From: Pleurocapsaceae cyanobacterium CSU_1_1
GTDB taxonomy: Bacteria; Cyanobacteriota; Cyanobacteriia; Cyanobacteriales; Xenococcaceae
Length of the DNA: 34,081 nt
NCBI GenBank assembly: GCA_012034765.1
Contig: JAAUOU010000046.1
Span: 1 to 34,081 of the forward strand
Direction: 5' to 3'
Positions 1 through 8,537 of this stretch are shown piece after piece (position 1 is the first letter of the stretch; each line of letters opens with the position of its first letter). The position numbers and the translations under genes were made by a program. Below the pieces are notes generated by a model. It made no database searches. It saw only the letters and a list, made by a program, of their open reading frames with translations, and was not told the origin of the DNA.

Positions 1-47
1 TACTTGGAAGAAGATTAAAAGGCTCGCCAAGTGATAGATCGCGGTCG

Positions 48-175
48 GTGCGCCCGTGATTAAACAGCCCAGTAACGGCGTTCTAGCGGGGGCATAACTT
101 CGGTTTTGCCTAGTCAAGAGTCTATATGGGAATCCTTCGGTTTTACCGATGGGAGGTTCAAGTTAGTCAACTTTA
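48..175 (+). mobile_element. Possible 5' fragment of a group II intron
   Basis: The stretch begins with GTGCGCC, which fits the GUGYG start of group II introns. It continues with short GC-rich complementary segments, such as AATCCTTCGGTTTTACCGAT, that would fit domain I structure. No reverse transcriptase reading frame and no domain V/VI follow before the next gene at 204, so at most a 5' remnant is present. The call rests on recalled resemblance to cyanobacterial introns and could be wrong. Confidence 0.3.
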
Positions 176-203
176 CTCATAAGTAAAAATTTCAGAAAGA
201 TAA

Positions 204-587
204 ATGAGTTTAATCGAAATTATTCCTCTGGAAACCAAGCATACCGAAGATTATATTCAGATAACTTCTGCTGCTTTCAATGGCTATCCATTAATGGATT
301 TCTTTTTTGGTAATGCTTATCAGCGATCGATAGAGATAATCGGACAGTATCTTTGCGATCGCGCGACGATTGATGATTCAATACTTCTGGGTTTTTTAGT
401 TCAGGACGAATTGCAAGGAATTATCTTAGCTACTCCACCAGAAACAAACAAAAACAAAGATGATGCTATTTCTGACTTAGACGAAAGATTTGGGCGATCG
501 CTTGCAGATGAAGCATTAGAGCGTTTGGTTTATGTTTCGAGAAAAAGCTTAATAAGCTATTATCAAATCTATGAGCTTAGAGTTTGA
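204..587 (+). pseudogene. Truncated GNAT-type N-acetyltransferase
   Basis: The 127-residue product starts like a GNAT acetyltransferase: MSLIEIIPLETKHTEDYIQI, then the AAF and FFFG segments and the strand ILLGFLVQDELQGIILA that normally precedes the acetyl-CoA site. The acetyl-CoA-binding motif A (Q/RxxGxG/A) and the rest of the fold, usually another 60-80 residues, are missing. Homology seems to end near VYVSRKSL, exactly where the left copy of an 18-19 bp direct repeat (535-553) begins; the last residues are read from sequence ahead of the toxin gene. The 3' end overlaps the next gene by 17 bp. I infer a gene remnant cut by arrival of the toxin-antitoxin cassette or by a related rearrangement. 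Family assignment is moderate. Confidence 0.5.
535..553 (+). repeat. Left direct repeat flanking the toxin-antitoxin pair
   Basis: TTTCGAGAAAAAGCTTAAT occurs here and again at 1059-1076, differing by one A in the A-run (A5 here, A4 there). The two copies bracket the toxin-antitoxin pair. Confidence 0.7.
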
Positions 588-858
588 ATGGAATGAAGAC
601 AAAGCTATACTAAATATTAAAAAACATGGTGTAGATTTTGAGACAGCGACAGCAGTTTTTAACGATCCTTTAGCTTTAATTTTTGATGATACTTGGAATT
701 CAGTTGATGAATCTAGAGAAATTATTATTGGACACGATCACAACCATCGTCTTTTATTAGTTTGTTTTACCGAAAGAAATAATCAGATACGTATTATTAG
801 CGCACGTCTAGCAACAAAAAAAGAGCGTCAATACTATGAACAACACACAGGATTTTAA
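571..858 (+). CDS. brnT: BrnT-family (DUF497) toxin
   Basis: This 95-residue protein is of the BrnT/DUF497 type, small RelE-like ribonuclease toxins that act on mRNA in the cytoplasm. The N-terminal FEWNEDKAILNIKKHGVDFE matches the family hallmark FEWDxxKxxxNxxKHGVxFExA, followed by VFNDP and the later strands EIIIGHD, LLLVCFTER and IRIISAR. Length is normal for the family. The ATG lies inside the tail of the broken acetyltransferase gene, and the 3' end overlaps the next frame by 23 bp, as expected for a co-translated toxin-antitoxin pair. Such pairs are usually autoregulated by the antitoxin complex; no operator was identified. Function comes from family knowledge; activity is not shown. 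Confidence 0.85.
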   Translation: MSLEFEWNEDKAILNIKKHGVDFETATAVFNDPLALIFDDTWNSVDESREIIIGHDHNHRLLLVCFTERNNQIRIISARLATKKERQYYEQHTGF

Positions 859-1057
859 CAACGACCAAGAATTAGAAGAAGATATGCTTCCTGAATATAA
901 TTTTGATTATAGTAAGGCTCGTTCTAACCGTTTTGCTGCTTTTAAAGATAAAAATACTACTGTTAAGTTAGAACCAGATGTAGCCAAAATATTCAAAACT
1001 TCTGAAGATGTAAATAAGGCTCTGCGGGCTATTATATCTGCTATTCCAAAAAGTTAG
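836..1057 (+). CDS. brnA: BrnA-type antitoxin
   Basis: This 73-residue acidic protein directly follows and overlaps the BrnT-like toxin (836-858 shared). It has a charged N-terminal half including LPEYNFDYSKARSNRF, then a C-terminal VKLEPDVAKIFKTSEDVNKA segment that resembles the DNA-binding ribbon-helix-helix part of antitoxins paired with DUF497 toxins. It should neutralise the toxin and repress the pair. Assignment comes from position, size and this segment together. The start could be slightly internal, but the first ATG gives the usual overlap. The gene ends just ahead of the right-hand direct repeat at 1059-1076. Confidence 0.75.
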   Translation: MNNTQDFNNDQELEEDMLPEYNFDYSKARSNRFAAFKDKNTTVKLEPDVAKIFKTSEDVNKALRAIISAIPKS

Positions 1058-1058
1058 T

Positions 1059-1076
1059 TTTCGAGAAAAGCTTAAT
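1059..1076 (+). repeat. Right direct repeat flanking the toxin-antitoxin pair
   Basis: TTTCGAGAAAAGCTTAAT is the second copy of the repeat at 535-553, with one A fewer. It lies one base after the antitoxin stop codon. Confidence 0.7.
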
Positions 1077-1093
1077 TGTAAAGGAAATTTTGA

Positions 1094-1940
1094 ATGAATA
1101 CACATAAAGTAGCGATCGTTACTGCTGCTAGTCGTGGTATTGGTGCAGGATGTGCCAGAGAATTAGCAGCGCAAGGCTATACAGTTTCTTTAATGGCAAG
1201 AAGTGAAAGCATTTTTGACTTAGCCAAGGAGTTAGATGGTATTGCAACTCAGGGTTCTATTTCCAGTCCTGAAGATTTAGAGCGATTAGTTGGCACAACG
1301 CTAACTCAGTTTGGTCGTATAGACGCTGTAGTCAATAGTTTTGGCGATCCACCTCGACCAGATTTACTAGAAATTGACGATGCTATGTGGCAAGAAAACT
1401 TTGAAATGTTATTGATGAGTGTAGTCAATACTTCTCGTTTAACAACTAATAGAAAAACTAGAACAGTAGGGAATTGGGGCATTAGGGGATTGGGGCTTAA
1501 TCATTTCCCTAAATCCCTAAATCCCTAAATCCCTAAACGAGAAGTATTGTGAGTGTAGTTCGTATCGCCAGATTAGTAACAGAACCGATGATTCAACAAG
1601 GAGGAGGCGCGATCGTCAATATTTCCGCTAGTGACTCTCAAGAACCAGATTTGGGTACACCTTTTAGTGGTACAGTCCGCGCTGCGATGGAAGGATTTAC
1701 TAAACTCTATGCCAAACGTTATCGTCGCGATCGCATTAGAATGGTTTCTCTTGCACCTTTTTTGTAGCAGATTCAATGGAGGAGTTAGCAGGATGGAATG
1801 TCCCACAAGATTTGATGTTTGGTCGTCCTGTTACTTATGCTGAGTTGGCTAAAATAGTTGCTTTTCTGCTTTCTGAGGATGCCAAGTTTATTACAGGTAC
1901 AACTATTAAAGTAGATGAAGCCTATTCTGCTACTATCTAA
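1094..1940 (+). pseudogene. Short-chain dehydrogenase (SDR), broken by MITE and frameshift
   Basis: The gene encodes an SDR oxidoreductase. The N-terminal piece has the Rossmann motif TAASRGIGAGCA (TGxxxGIG-like, with TAA) and an NSFG segment in place of NNAG. The middle has GGGAIVNISASDS and a YAKRY motif, and the C-terminus GTTIKVDEAY. Two lesions break it. First, a 124 bp inverted-repeat element plus its 10 bp target duplication (134 bp in total, not a multiple of three) interrupts codons after MSVV. Second, after LAPF the frame stops at TTG TAG; adding one T to the T6 run (1758-1763) restores VADSMEELAGWNVPQ and the rest to the TAA at 1938-1940. Without both lesions a continuous protein of about 237 residues would be read. 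Loss of function is very likely. Confidence 0.9.
1426..1549. mobile_element. MITE-like element, 124 bp, with perfect 16 bp TIRs
   Basis: The left end CAATACTTCTCGTTTA (1426-1441) is the exact reverse complement of the right end TAAACGAGAAGTATTG (1534-1549). The element is flanked by identical 10 bp direct repeats TGAGTGTAGT at 1416-1425 and 1550-1559, a clean target-site duplication. Removing the element and one repeat copy joins the SDR reading frame perfectly (LLMSVV then RIARLV). The interior has no gene; it carries G-rich units (ATTGGGGC, ATTAGGGG) and then four CCCTAAAT-type octamers, which can partly pair, so the whole element could fold. It is non-autonomous and would need a transposase acting in trans. 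The 10 bp duplication would suit an IS4-like parent, but that is a guess. Confidence 0.92.
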
Positions 1941-1977
1941 TTGCTATTGCTCATAAGATGACAAAATTTGAACATGA

Positions 1978-2000
1978 AAAAAGACCGCTTTGAGGCGATC
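1978..2000 (+). terminator. Possible hairpin terminator after the SDR remnant
   Basis: AGACCGC and GCGATCT around the loop TTTGAG form a seven-pair stem with one mismatch, preceded by an A-run. There is no strong T-run after it, so termination strength is doubtful. Confidence 0.3.
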
Positions 2001-2013
2001 TAATAAATAATAG

Positions 2014-2042
2014 AGCTAAATTAAAGTAACAACAATTTAGCT
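2014..2042 (-). terminator. Hairpin downstream of pgm
   Basis: AGCTAAATT (2014-2022) and AATTTAGCT (2034-2042) form a perfect nine-pair stem with an 11-base loop, starting four bases after the pgm stop codon. On the minus strand it is followed by an A/T-rich stretch. It is a plausible terminator of pgm. Confidence 0.55.
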
Positions 2043-2046
2043 ATTT

Positions 2047-3684
<1,638 letters not shown>

Positions 3685-3837
3685 TTAAAAAGCAATATAC
3701 AACCAATCTTACAGGTCGATAGGATCTCTCAGGTTATCAACTGCTACCAAAGTTCTTAACCTCTAGTAAAAATGCGATCGCCAAGTACGACGCGGAACTA
3801 TATGCCCTAAAGGATACCCGAAAGACTAGCACTCAAA

Positions 3838-3889
3838 TGACTTCTGTACGGACGTTCCATGGAACGTCCCTACTCCTGACTTCTGACTT
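3838..3889 (-). repeat. Palindrome cassette forming the HyuB C-terminus
   Basis: On the minus strand the order is AAGTCAGAAGTCA, then GGAGTAG, then the perfect palindrome GGACGTTCCATGGAACGTCC (3850-3869), then GTAC and AGAAGTCA. The same order with a different palindrome core occurs at 9396-9443. Here it is read through in frame and supplies the last residues of the HyuB remnant. Confidence 0.75.
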
Positions 3890-5091
3890 GCATCAACACC
3901 CCAACCACCACCACCTGGAGTTTCAATCACAAACGTATCTCCTGGCTGCATGGCAACTGTAGCAGTACTGCCTAATACTTCAATAGTTTGATCTTGTCTG
4001 ATTACATAATTATTGCCTAATTCTCCTGCTTCCCCACCATTCAAACCAAAGGGAGGAACAACACGGTGGGTAGAGAGTATTCCCGCCGTCATTGAACTTA
4101 AAAATCTAACTTTTCGCACTACTCCGTTTCCCCCAAAGTATTTTCCTTTACCTTGGCTACCTTCGCGAATCGTAAAACTTTCCAATATGACAGGATAACG
4201 AGATTCCAGCACTTCAGGATCGGTGAGCAAAGAATTAGTCATGTGAGTCTGTACTGCATCAGTACCATTGAACCCATTCCCTGCACCCGAACCACCACAG
4301 ATAGTTTCATAATATTGATAGCGATCGTTGCCAAAGGTAAAATTATTCATCGTCCCCTGGGAAGCTGCCATGATGCCTAATGCGCCATACAATGCATCGA
4401 CGATAGTTTGGGAAGTTTCCACATTACCCGCAACCACCGCAGCAGGATAAGTAGGATTCAGCATACAGCCTTCGGGAATAATAATGTCGATGGGTTTTAA
4501 ACATCCTGCATTGAGGGGAATAGCATTATCTACCAAAGTTCGAAAAACATATAATACCGCAGCTTGAGTTACGGCCGCAGGAGCATTAAAATTGCTTGTT
4601 TGCTGGGGTGATGTGCCTGTAAAGTCAATTACCGCCCGCAGCTTATCTCGCTCAATAGTTACTTTAAGGTTAATTTCTGCACCATTATCCATAGCATAGC
4701 TAAACTGACCATCTTGTAAAGAGGCGATCGCGCCTTTTACTGCTAACTCGGCATTATCCTGAACATATTGCATATATGCCTGTACGGTTTCTAAACCATA
4801 ATTTGCCACCATGTTTAAAAGTTCTGTAACCCCGCGATGATTGGCAGCAATCTGTGCTTTAAAATCAGCTAGGTTTTGAGGAATATTACGGGCAGGATAG
4901 GCATGGTTAGTTAGTATTTCTCTAACAGCATCCTCTCTAAAGTTACCTTCGGCTACCAATAAGAAATTATCAAATAAGATTCCTTCTTCGGCGATGTTTG
5001 TACTATGGGGAGGCATTGAACCTGGAGTAATGCCGCCAATATCTGCCTGATGTCCCCCGTGAGCGGCGACAATAGGTAAAATGGGGGTTTT

Positions 5092-5116
5092 GTAGGGGCG
5101 CTGCGCGAGCCCCTAC
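5092..5116. repeat. 25 bp palindromic repeat inside hyuB
   Basis: GTAGGGGC and GCCCCTAC bracket a nine-base GC-rich centre. This is a common design of cyanobacterial interspersed hairpins. It sits exactly where the two frames of hyuB part, so its arrival is the simplest cause of the frameshift. Confidence 0.8.
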
Positions 5117-5520
5117 TGAGAAATACAGGGGTAATTGTCGTTACGTCAGGGAGATGTGTACCGCCGTTATAAGGATTATTAGACAGATAAACATCTCCTG
5201 GTTTAAATTCACCCTGCACATGATTAATTAAGCTGGTGACGCTGGCACTCATCGAGCCTAAATGAACGGGAATATGAGGCGCGTTAGCAACTAATGCACC
5301 CGATGCATCAAAGATGGCGCAGGAAAAATCTAGTCTTTCTTTGATATTGACTGAAGCTGCCGTATTCTGTAGGACAATTCCCATTTGTTCGGCGATGAAC
5401 TGATACAGGTTTTTAAATATTTCTAAACGAACAGGATCGGGTTTGGGTATATTGTTCATTATCAAGTCGAATATAATTTTAATTGCTTAGATCTAGTAAT
5501 TGTTCTTCAAAGTTGAGTTT

Positions 5521-6006
5521 ATGGTATTGGCTATTACGTTTATTTTTGCGTTTATTTTTGCCAGTTTTGTCGAATATTGGCTACACCGCATGATGCACAT
5601 CTTTCCTCACTTTGGACGAGATATTGTGCCTCACTACGAACACCATCGCGAAAATACGGCTAATGGAGTGTTACGAGAGTTTAAAGATTATCTAATGGTA
5701 GTCCCTCTAAGCTGTTTAGCTTTTTTGATTTCTCTGAGCGTTGGCATCAGCTTTGTGGGCGGGAGTATTGTCTATGCTGCTTTTTCAGCCTATGCTCATC
5801 AGCTACAGCATGAAAATCCAACTAAATGTGTTTGGATGAAGATGCCAGTTCATTATGTTCATCATAAATACAATCAGTGGGAACATAACTTCGGCTTGGC
5901 GGTGGATTGGTGGGATCTGGTTTTCGGCACTTATCAAGCAGTAGACTGGCTCACCGAATCAGAGTTAGAGCAATCCCAGAAAGGTTATTGGCAGATTAAG
6001 TGGTAA
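5521..6006 (+). CDS. Fatty acid hydroxylase / sterol desaturase family membrane protein
   Basis: This protein of about 161 residues belongs to the di-iron, histidine-cluster fatty acid hydroxylase superfamily, which oxidises lipid or carotenoid-like substrates in membranes. From the ATG at 5521, the His clusters are HRMMH (22-26), HYEHH (38-42), HQLQH (93-97) and HYVHH (111-115), then EHNFG. Hydrophobic segments lie at about 2-20 and 58-85. A TTG at 5500 would add seven residues (MFFKVEF), but the ATG is preferred because the hydrophobic segment starts directly after it. Small size and motif spacing suit the short bacterial members near beta-carotene hydroxylase-like proteins; the substrate cannot be told. 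It stands alone on the plus strand upstream of the MbnP/MbnH pair, about 300 bp away. Confidence 0.85.
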   Translation: MVLAITFIFAFIFASFVEYWLHRMMHIFPHFGRDIVPHYEHHRENTANGVLREFKDYLMVVPLSCLAFLISLSVGISFVGGSIVYAAFSAYAHQLQHENPTKCVWMKMPVHYVHHKYNQWEHNFGLAVDWWDLVFGTYQAVDWLTESELEQSQKGYWQIKW

Positions 6007-6046
6007 GTATTATTCGCTCTTAAAATTATAATTTTTCTTTAGTAAA

Positions 6047-6075
6047 GGAAACAGGGAACAGGGAACAGGGAATAG
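6047..6075 (+). repeat. Short tandem heptamer repeat
   Basis: There are four units of the GGGAACA type in a row, the last two variants slightly changed. Heptamer tandem repeats of this kind are widespread in cyanobacterial spacers. Confidence 0.75.
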
Positions 6076-6221
6076 AGTTTTGTAAGCTATTTGGCGATTA
6101 ACTATAGTCGTGCAAAATAATTTCCTAGTTGAAAAGGCTTTATGTTTGGGTGTTTAGGCGATCGCAATCACTGCAAAAAAAATCAAGTTCTACAGCCTGT
6201 CTTTGGACAGCTGTAATGTTG

Positions 6222-6250
6222 TTTTGATAGGATGCGAAGTTATCTATAGT
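6222..6250 (+). promoter_or_regulatory. Candidate sigma-70 promoter for mbnP
   Basis: TTTTGA (6222-6227) and TATAGT (6245-6250) are 17 bp apart, and the start codon follows 53 bp later. The -10 matches TATAAT at five of six bases, but the -35 is weak. This is only a candidate. Confidence 0.25.
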
Positions 6251-6303
6251 GCAATGGCTTCAAGAAAACTAATACATCACAATATATTCAATAATATTAA
6301 TTA

Positions 6304-7272
6304 ATGTTGTTTGCATTTAACCAAAAAACTTTTTTACTCGCCAGTGCGATCGCTTTTAGTTCTTATAATGTTACTCAAGCTCAATCAGAGACTAAAGAGG
6401 TTGCAATTAACTTCGCAGCTTATGTAGGAAATCAAAAATTTGTTTGTGGAAAAAGCTACCAAGGAGTAGGAACAAAAGAATCGACTATTACCCCCACAGA
6501 TTTTCGTTTTTATGTATCTAATGTCGCTTTAATCGATCAAGAGGGGAATGCTGTCCCCTTAAAATTAGAACAAGACGGTAAATGGCAATATCAAAATACG
6601 GCTTTATTAGACTTTGAAGACGGAAAGAGTGCTTGTGATAATGGTACAGCCGAAATAAATACTACTGTCGTGGGGACAATACCTGAAGGCAATTATCAGA
6701 GTCTCCAGTTTACATTGGGAGTGCCACAAAACTTAAATCATCAGGATGCAGCGATCGCACCATCTCCTTTGAATCTAACTTCGATGTGGTGGAATTGGCA
6801 GGGAGGCTACAAATTCCTGCGAGCCGATCTAGAAACAAAAGATGCAATTACTAATGTTGGAGATAGTACCCACAGCCAAGTTACTCATAGTCAAACCAGC
6901 AATACTAACACTCATCAGGGTCATAACGGCGAACACACCTCTGCTCATAGTGAAACTATGAACAGCAACGCTTATTTAATTCACCTGGGTAGTACTGGAT
7001 GCTCCGATTCTTCTCAAAGCGATTTATTTGATTGTGCTAATCCTAACCGTGCCAAGGTTGTTCTGGAAGACTTTGACCCAGAAGATAATTTGGTAATTGC
7101 TGACTTGGGGGAACTATTGGCTCAAAGCGATTTAACTAGCAATCAGGCTAATACTCCTAATGGTTGTATGTCCTCTCCTGAAGACGGTGACTGTATGCCA
7201 ATTATGCAAAATCTGAATTTATCTTCGAATAGTAAAGGTGAATCTGCACAATATTTCTTTTTTGTGGAGTAG
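6304..7272 (+). CDS. mbnP: MbnP-like periplasmic copper protein (metallo-mystery pair)
   Basis: This 322-residue exported protein resembles MbnP and the 'metallo-mystery pair four-Cys motif' family. Known members bind copper at a site that includes kynurenine made from Trp by the di-heme partner MbnH. A signal peptide is seen (cleavage near TQA-QS). The strands VAINFAAYVGNQKFVCG and TDFRFYVSNVAL are family-like. The conserved aromatic core MWWNWQGGYKFLRADLE (Trp162, 163, 165) is followed by HLGSTGC. Six Cys are present: 48, 111, 233, 244, 288 and 297. Between the Trp core and HLGSTGC lies a His/Ser/Thr/Asn-rich insert, about residues 187-222 (His190, 195, 204, 207, 211, 215), which looks like an extra metal-binding loop. 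The di-heme partner starts 73 bp downstream on the same strand. Copper binding is inferred from the family. Confidence 0.88.
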   Translation: MLFAFNQKTFLLASAIAFSSYNVTQAQSETKEVAINFAAYVGNQKFVCGKSYQGVGTKESTITPTDFRFYVSNVALIDQEGNAVPLKLEQDGKWQYQNTALLDFEDGKSACDNGTAEINTTVVGTIPEGNYQSLQFTLGVPQNLNHQDAAIAPSPLNLTSMWWNWQGGYKFLRADLETKDAITNVGDSTHSQVTHSQTSNTNTHQGHNGEHTSAHSETMNSNAYLIHLGSTGCSDSSQSDLFDCANPNRAKVVLEDFDPEDNLVIADLGELLAQSDLTSNQANTPNGCMSSPEDGDCMPIMQNLNLSSNSKGESAQYFFFVE

Positions 7273-7344
7273 ATTTTTAGATCGTAGGGAATTTACAGCC
7301 AGGGATTCTAGATTTTACTGTTCGTAGTTATTAAGTACTATTGC

Positions 7345-8517
7345 ATGGGCGATCGCATTTTTAATTTGTTGCTGGCTTTTTTCTTATCTGTTTGCCTCTC
7401 AATCAGCTTGAGTAAAGCCATGGCGCTGGATGGGCATTTGGCTGCTAAAACAGAATATAACTGGAATTTACCAGAGTGGACACCAAAACCAGTAGTCCCA
7501 GACAGTAATCCTATGACGGCGGAGAAAGTTGCATTAGGTAGACATCTATTTTACGAACCCCGTTTATCGATTACAGGAAAGTATTCTTGTGCCTCATGTC
7601 ATCAGCAGTCTCTAGCTTTTACGGATGGGAAGCGGGTGGCCCTTGGTTCGACCAATGAATCTCATACTCGCAACTCTATGGGATTAGGAAATGTCGCTTA
7701 CAGTAACGTATTAACTTGGGCAAATCCCCTGATCACTAGCTTGGAAAATCAAGCATTAATTCCTATTTTTGGAGAACATCCAATTGAGATGGGGATGGTA
7801 GGCAAAGAAGAGCAAATGATTCAATGGCTGCAAGATGATCTTAACTATCGGCAAATGTTTGCCCAGGCTTTTGATGATCCCCAACCCGTCAACCTGGATA
7901 ACTTAACTAAAGCGATCGCTAGTTTTCAAAGAAGTCTGGTATCCTTTAATTCTCCTTATGATCGTTATCGTTATCAAGGAGAGAAAAACGCTATCTCTGC
8001 TGCTGCTAAACGGGGAGAAAAGCTATTTAACAGCGAACGGACAGAATGCTTTCACTGTCATACTGGCATTAATTTTAGTGACTCAACCCAGCACGAAAAT
8101 TTGGCATTTACTCAAACAGCATTTCACAATACAGGTTTATACAATATTGACGGTAAGGGTAGTTATCCGCCAGAAAATATCGGTATCAAAGAGATGACTC
8201 AAGCAGCCAAAGATATGGGTCGTTTTAAAACTCCTAGCCTGCGAAATATTGCTCTGACAGCACCCTATATGCACGATGGTAGCATAGCTACCCTGAGAGA
8301 AGCGATCGCTCATTATCAAGCAGGTGGTAGGACAATTAGCGAGGGAGAATGGGCAGGAATAGGTAGCGCCAGTCCCTATAAAAGTGGCTTTGTTAAAGGT
8401 TTTGAAATTACCTCATCGGAAATTGATGATTTAATCGCCTTTTTACAAAGTTTAACTGATCGAGAGTTGATTACTAATCCCGCCTACAGCGATCCTAATT
8501 TGCCAAAACCCAAATAA
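7345..8517 (+). CDS. mbnH: MbnH-like di-heme cytochrome c peroxidase family protein
   Basis: This 390-residue exported protein belongs to the di-heme peroxidase/MauG superfamily, the partner type of MbnP. In the studied pair, MbnH reaches a bis-Fe(IV) state and oxidises a Trp of MbnP to kynurenine. A signal peptide spans about residues 1-27. Two c-heme sites are present, CASCH (82-86) and CFHCH (235-239). The family segments LGRHLFYEPRLS, TRNSMGLGNVAYS and LTWANP (Trp125, between the two hemes) are seen, as are the late FKTPSLRN and APYMHDGS, the latter supplying a candidate distal ligand area. It follows mbnP at 73 bp, so the two are probably co-transcribed. An ordinary cytochrome c peroxidase is less likely given the MbnP neighbour. 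The physiological electron acceptor is unknown. Confidence 0.9.
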   Translation: MGDRIFNLLLAFFLSVCLSISLSKAMALDGHLAAKTEYNWNLPEWTPKPVVPDSNPMTAEKVALGRHLFYEPRLSITGKYSCASCHQQSLAFTDGKRVALGSTNESHTRNSMGLGNVAYSNVLTWANPLITSLENQALIPIFGEHPIEMGMVGKEEQMIQWLQDDLNYRQMFAQAFDDPQPVNLDNLTKAIASFQRSLVSFNSPYDRYRYQGEKNAISAAAKRGEKLFNSERTECFHCHTGINFSDSTQHENLAFTQTAFHNTGLYNIDGKGSYPPENIGIKEMTQAAKDMGRFKTPSLRNIALTAPYMHDGSIATLREAIAHYQAGGRTISEGEWAGIGSASPYKSGFVKGFEITSSEIDDLIAFLQSLTDRELITNPAYSDPNLPKPK

Positions 8518-8537
8518 GTAGAGATTTATAGCCAAAT

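Larger units (their letters stand above)
3826..5465 (-). pseudogene. hyuB: HyuB / 5-oxoprolinase beta-type subunit, frameshifted
   Basis: The gene encodes a hydantoinase B/oxoprolinase-type subunit, the partner of HyuA in ATP-dependent opening of cyclic amides such as 5-oxoproline or hydantoins. The first frame (from 5465) reads to [10 protein letters not shown] and contains [17 protein letters not shown] and [16 protein letters not shown]. It then runs into a 25 bp palindromic repeat (5092-5116) and loses frame. The correct frame resumes as [17 protein letters not shown], then [12 protein letters not shown] and on to the C-terminal ETPGGGGWG. The shared window of both frames is about 4953-5016. 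The last 20 or so residues (after WGVDA) are encoded by a second repeat (3838-3889), not by family sequence. The likely partner HyuA lies at 9518-11539 on the other strand. Loss of function is likely unless ribosomes shift frame. Confidence 0.88.
6007..6303. other. Intergenic region before mbnP, with heptamer repeat and hairpin
   Basis: This spacer of about 300 bp has a heptamer tandem repeat at 6047-6075 (GGAAACA, GGGAACA twice, GGGAATA), an isolated HIP1 site near 6160, and a hairpin at 6191-6215 (TACAGCCTGTC, loop TTTG, GACAGCTGTA, one bulge). No reading frame is supported. The hairpin lies ahead of a possible promoter of the downstream pair and could be regulatory. Confidence 0.6.

Noticed and set aside
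1512-1537. CCCTAAAT tandem units as a CRISPR or telomere-like array
   Set aside because: The units are eight bases without spacers and lie inside a 124 bp element bounded by inverted repeats, so they are element interior.
1573-1806. Minus-strand reading frame across the SDR remnant
   Set aside because: It is a shadow of the SDR pseudogene; the plus-strand frames carry all the family motifs.
7958-8319. Small frames inside mbnH on both strands
   Set aside because: They overlap the heme-binding half of mbnH and have no ribosome sites or family features.
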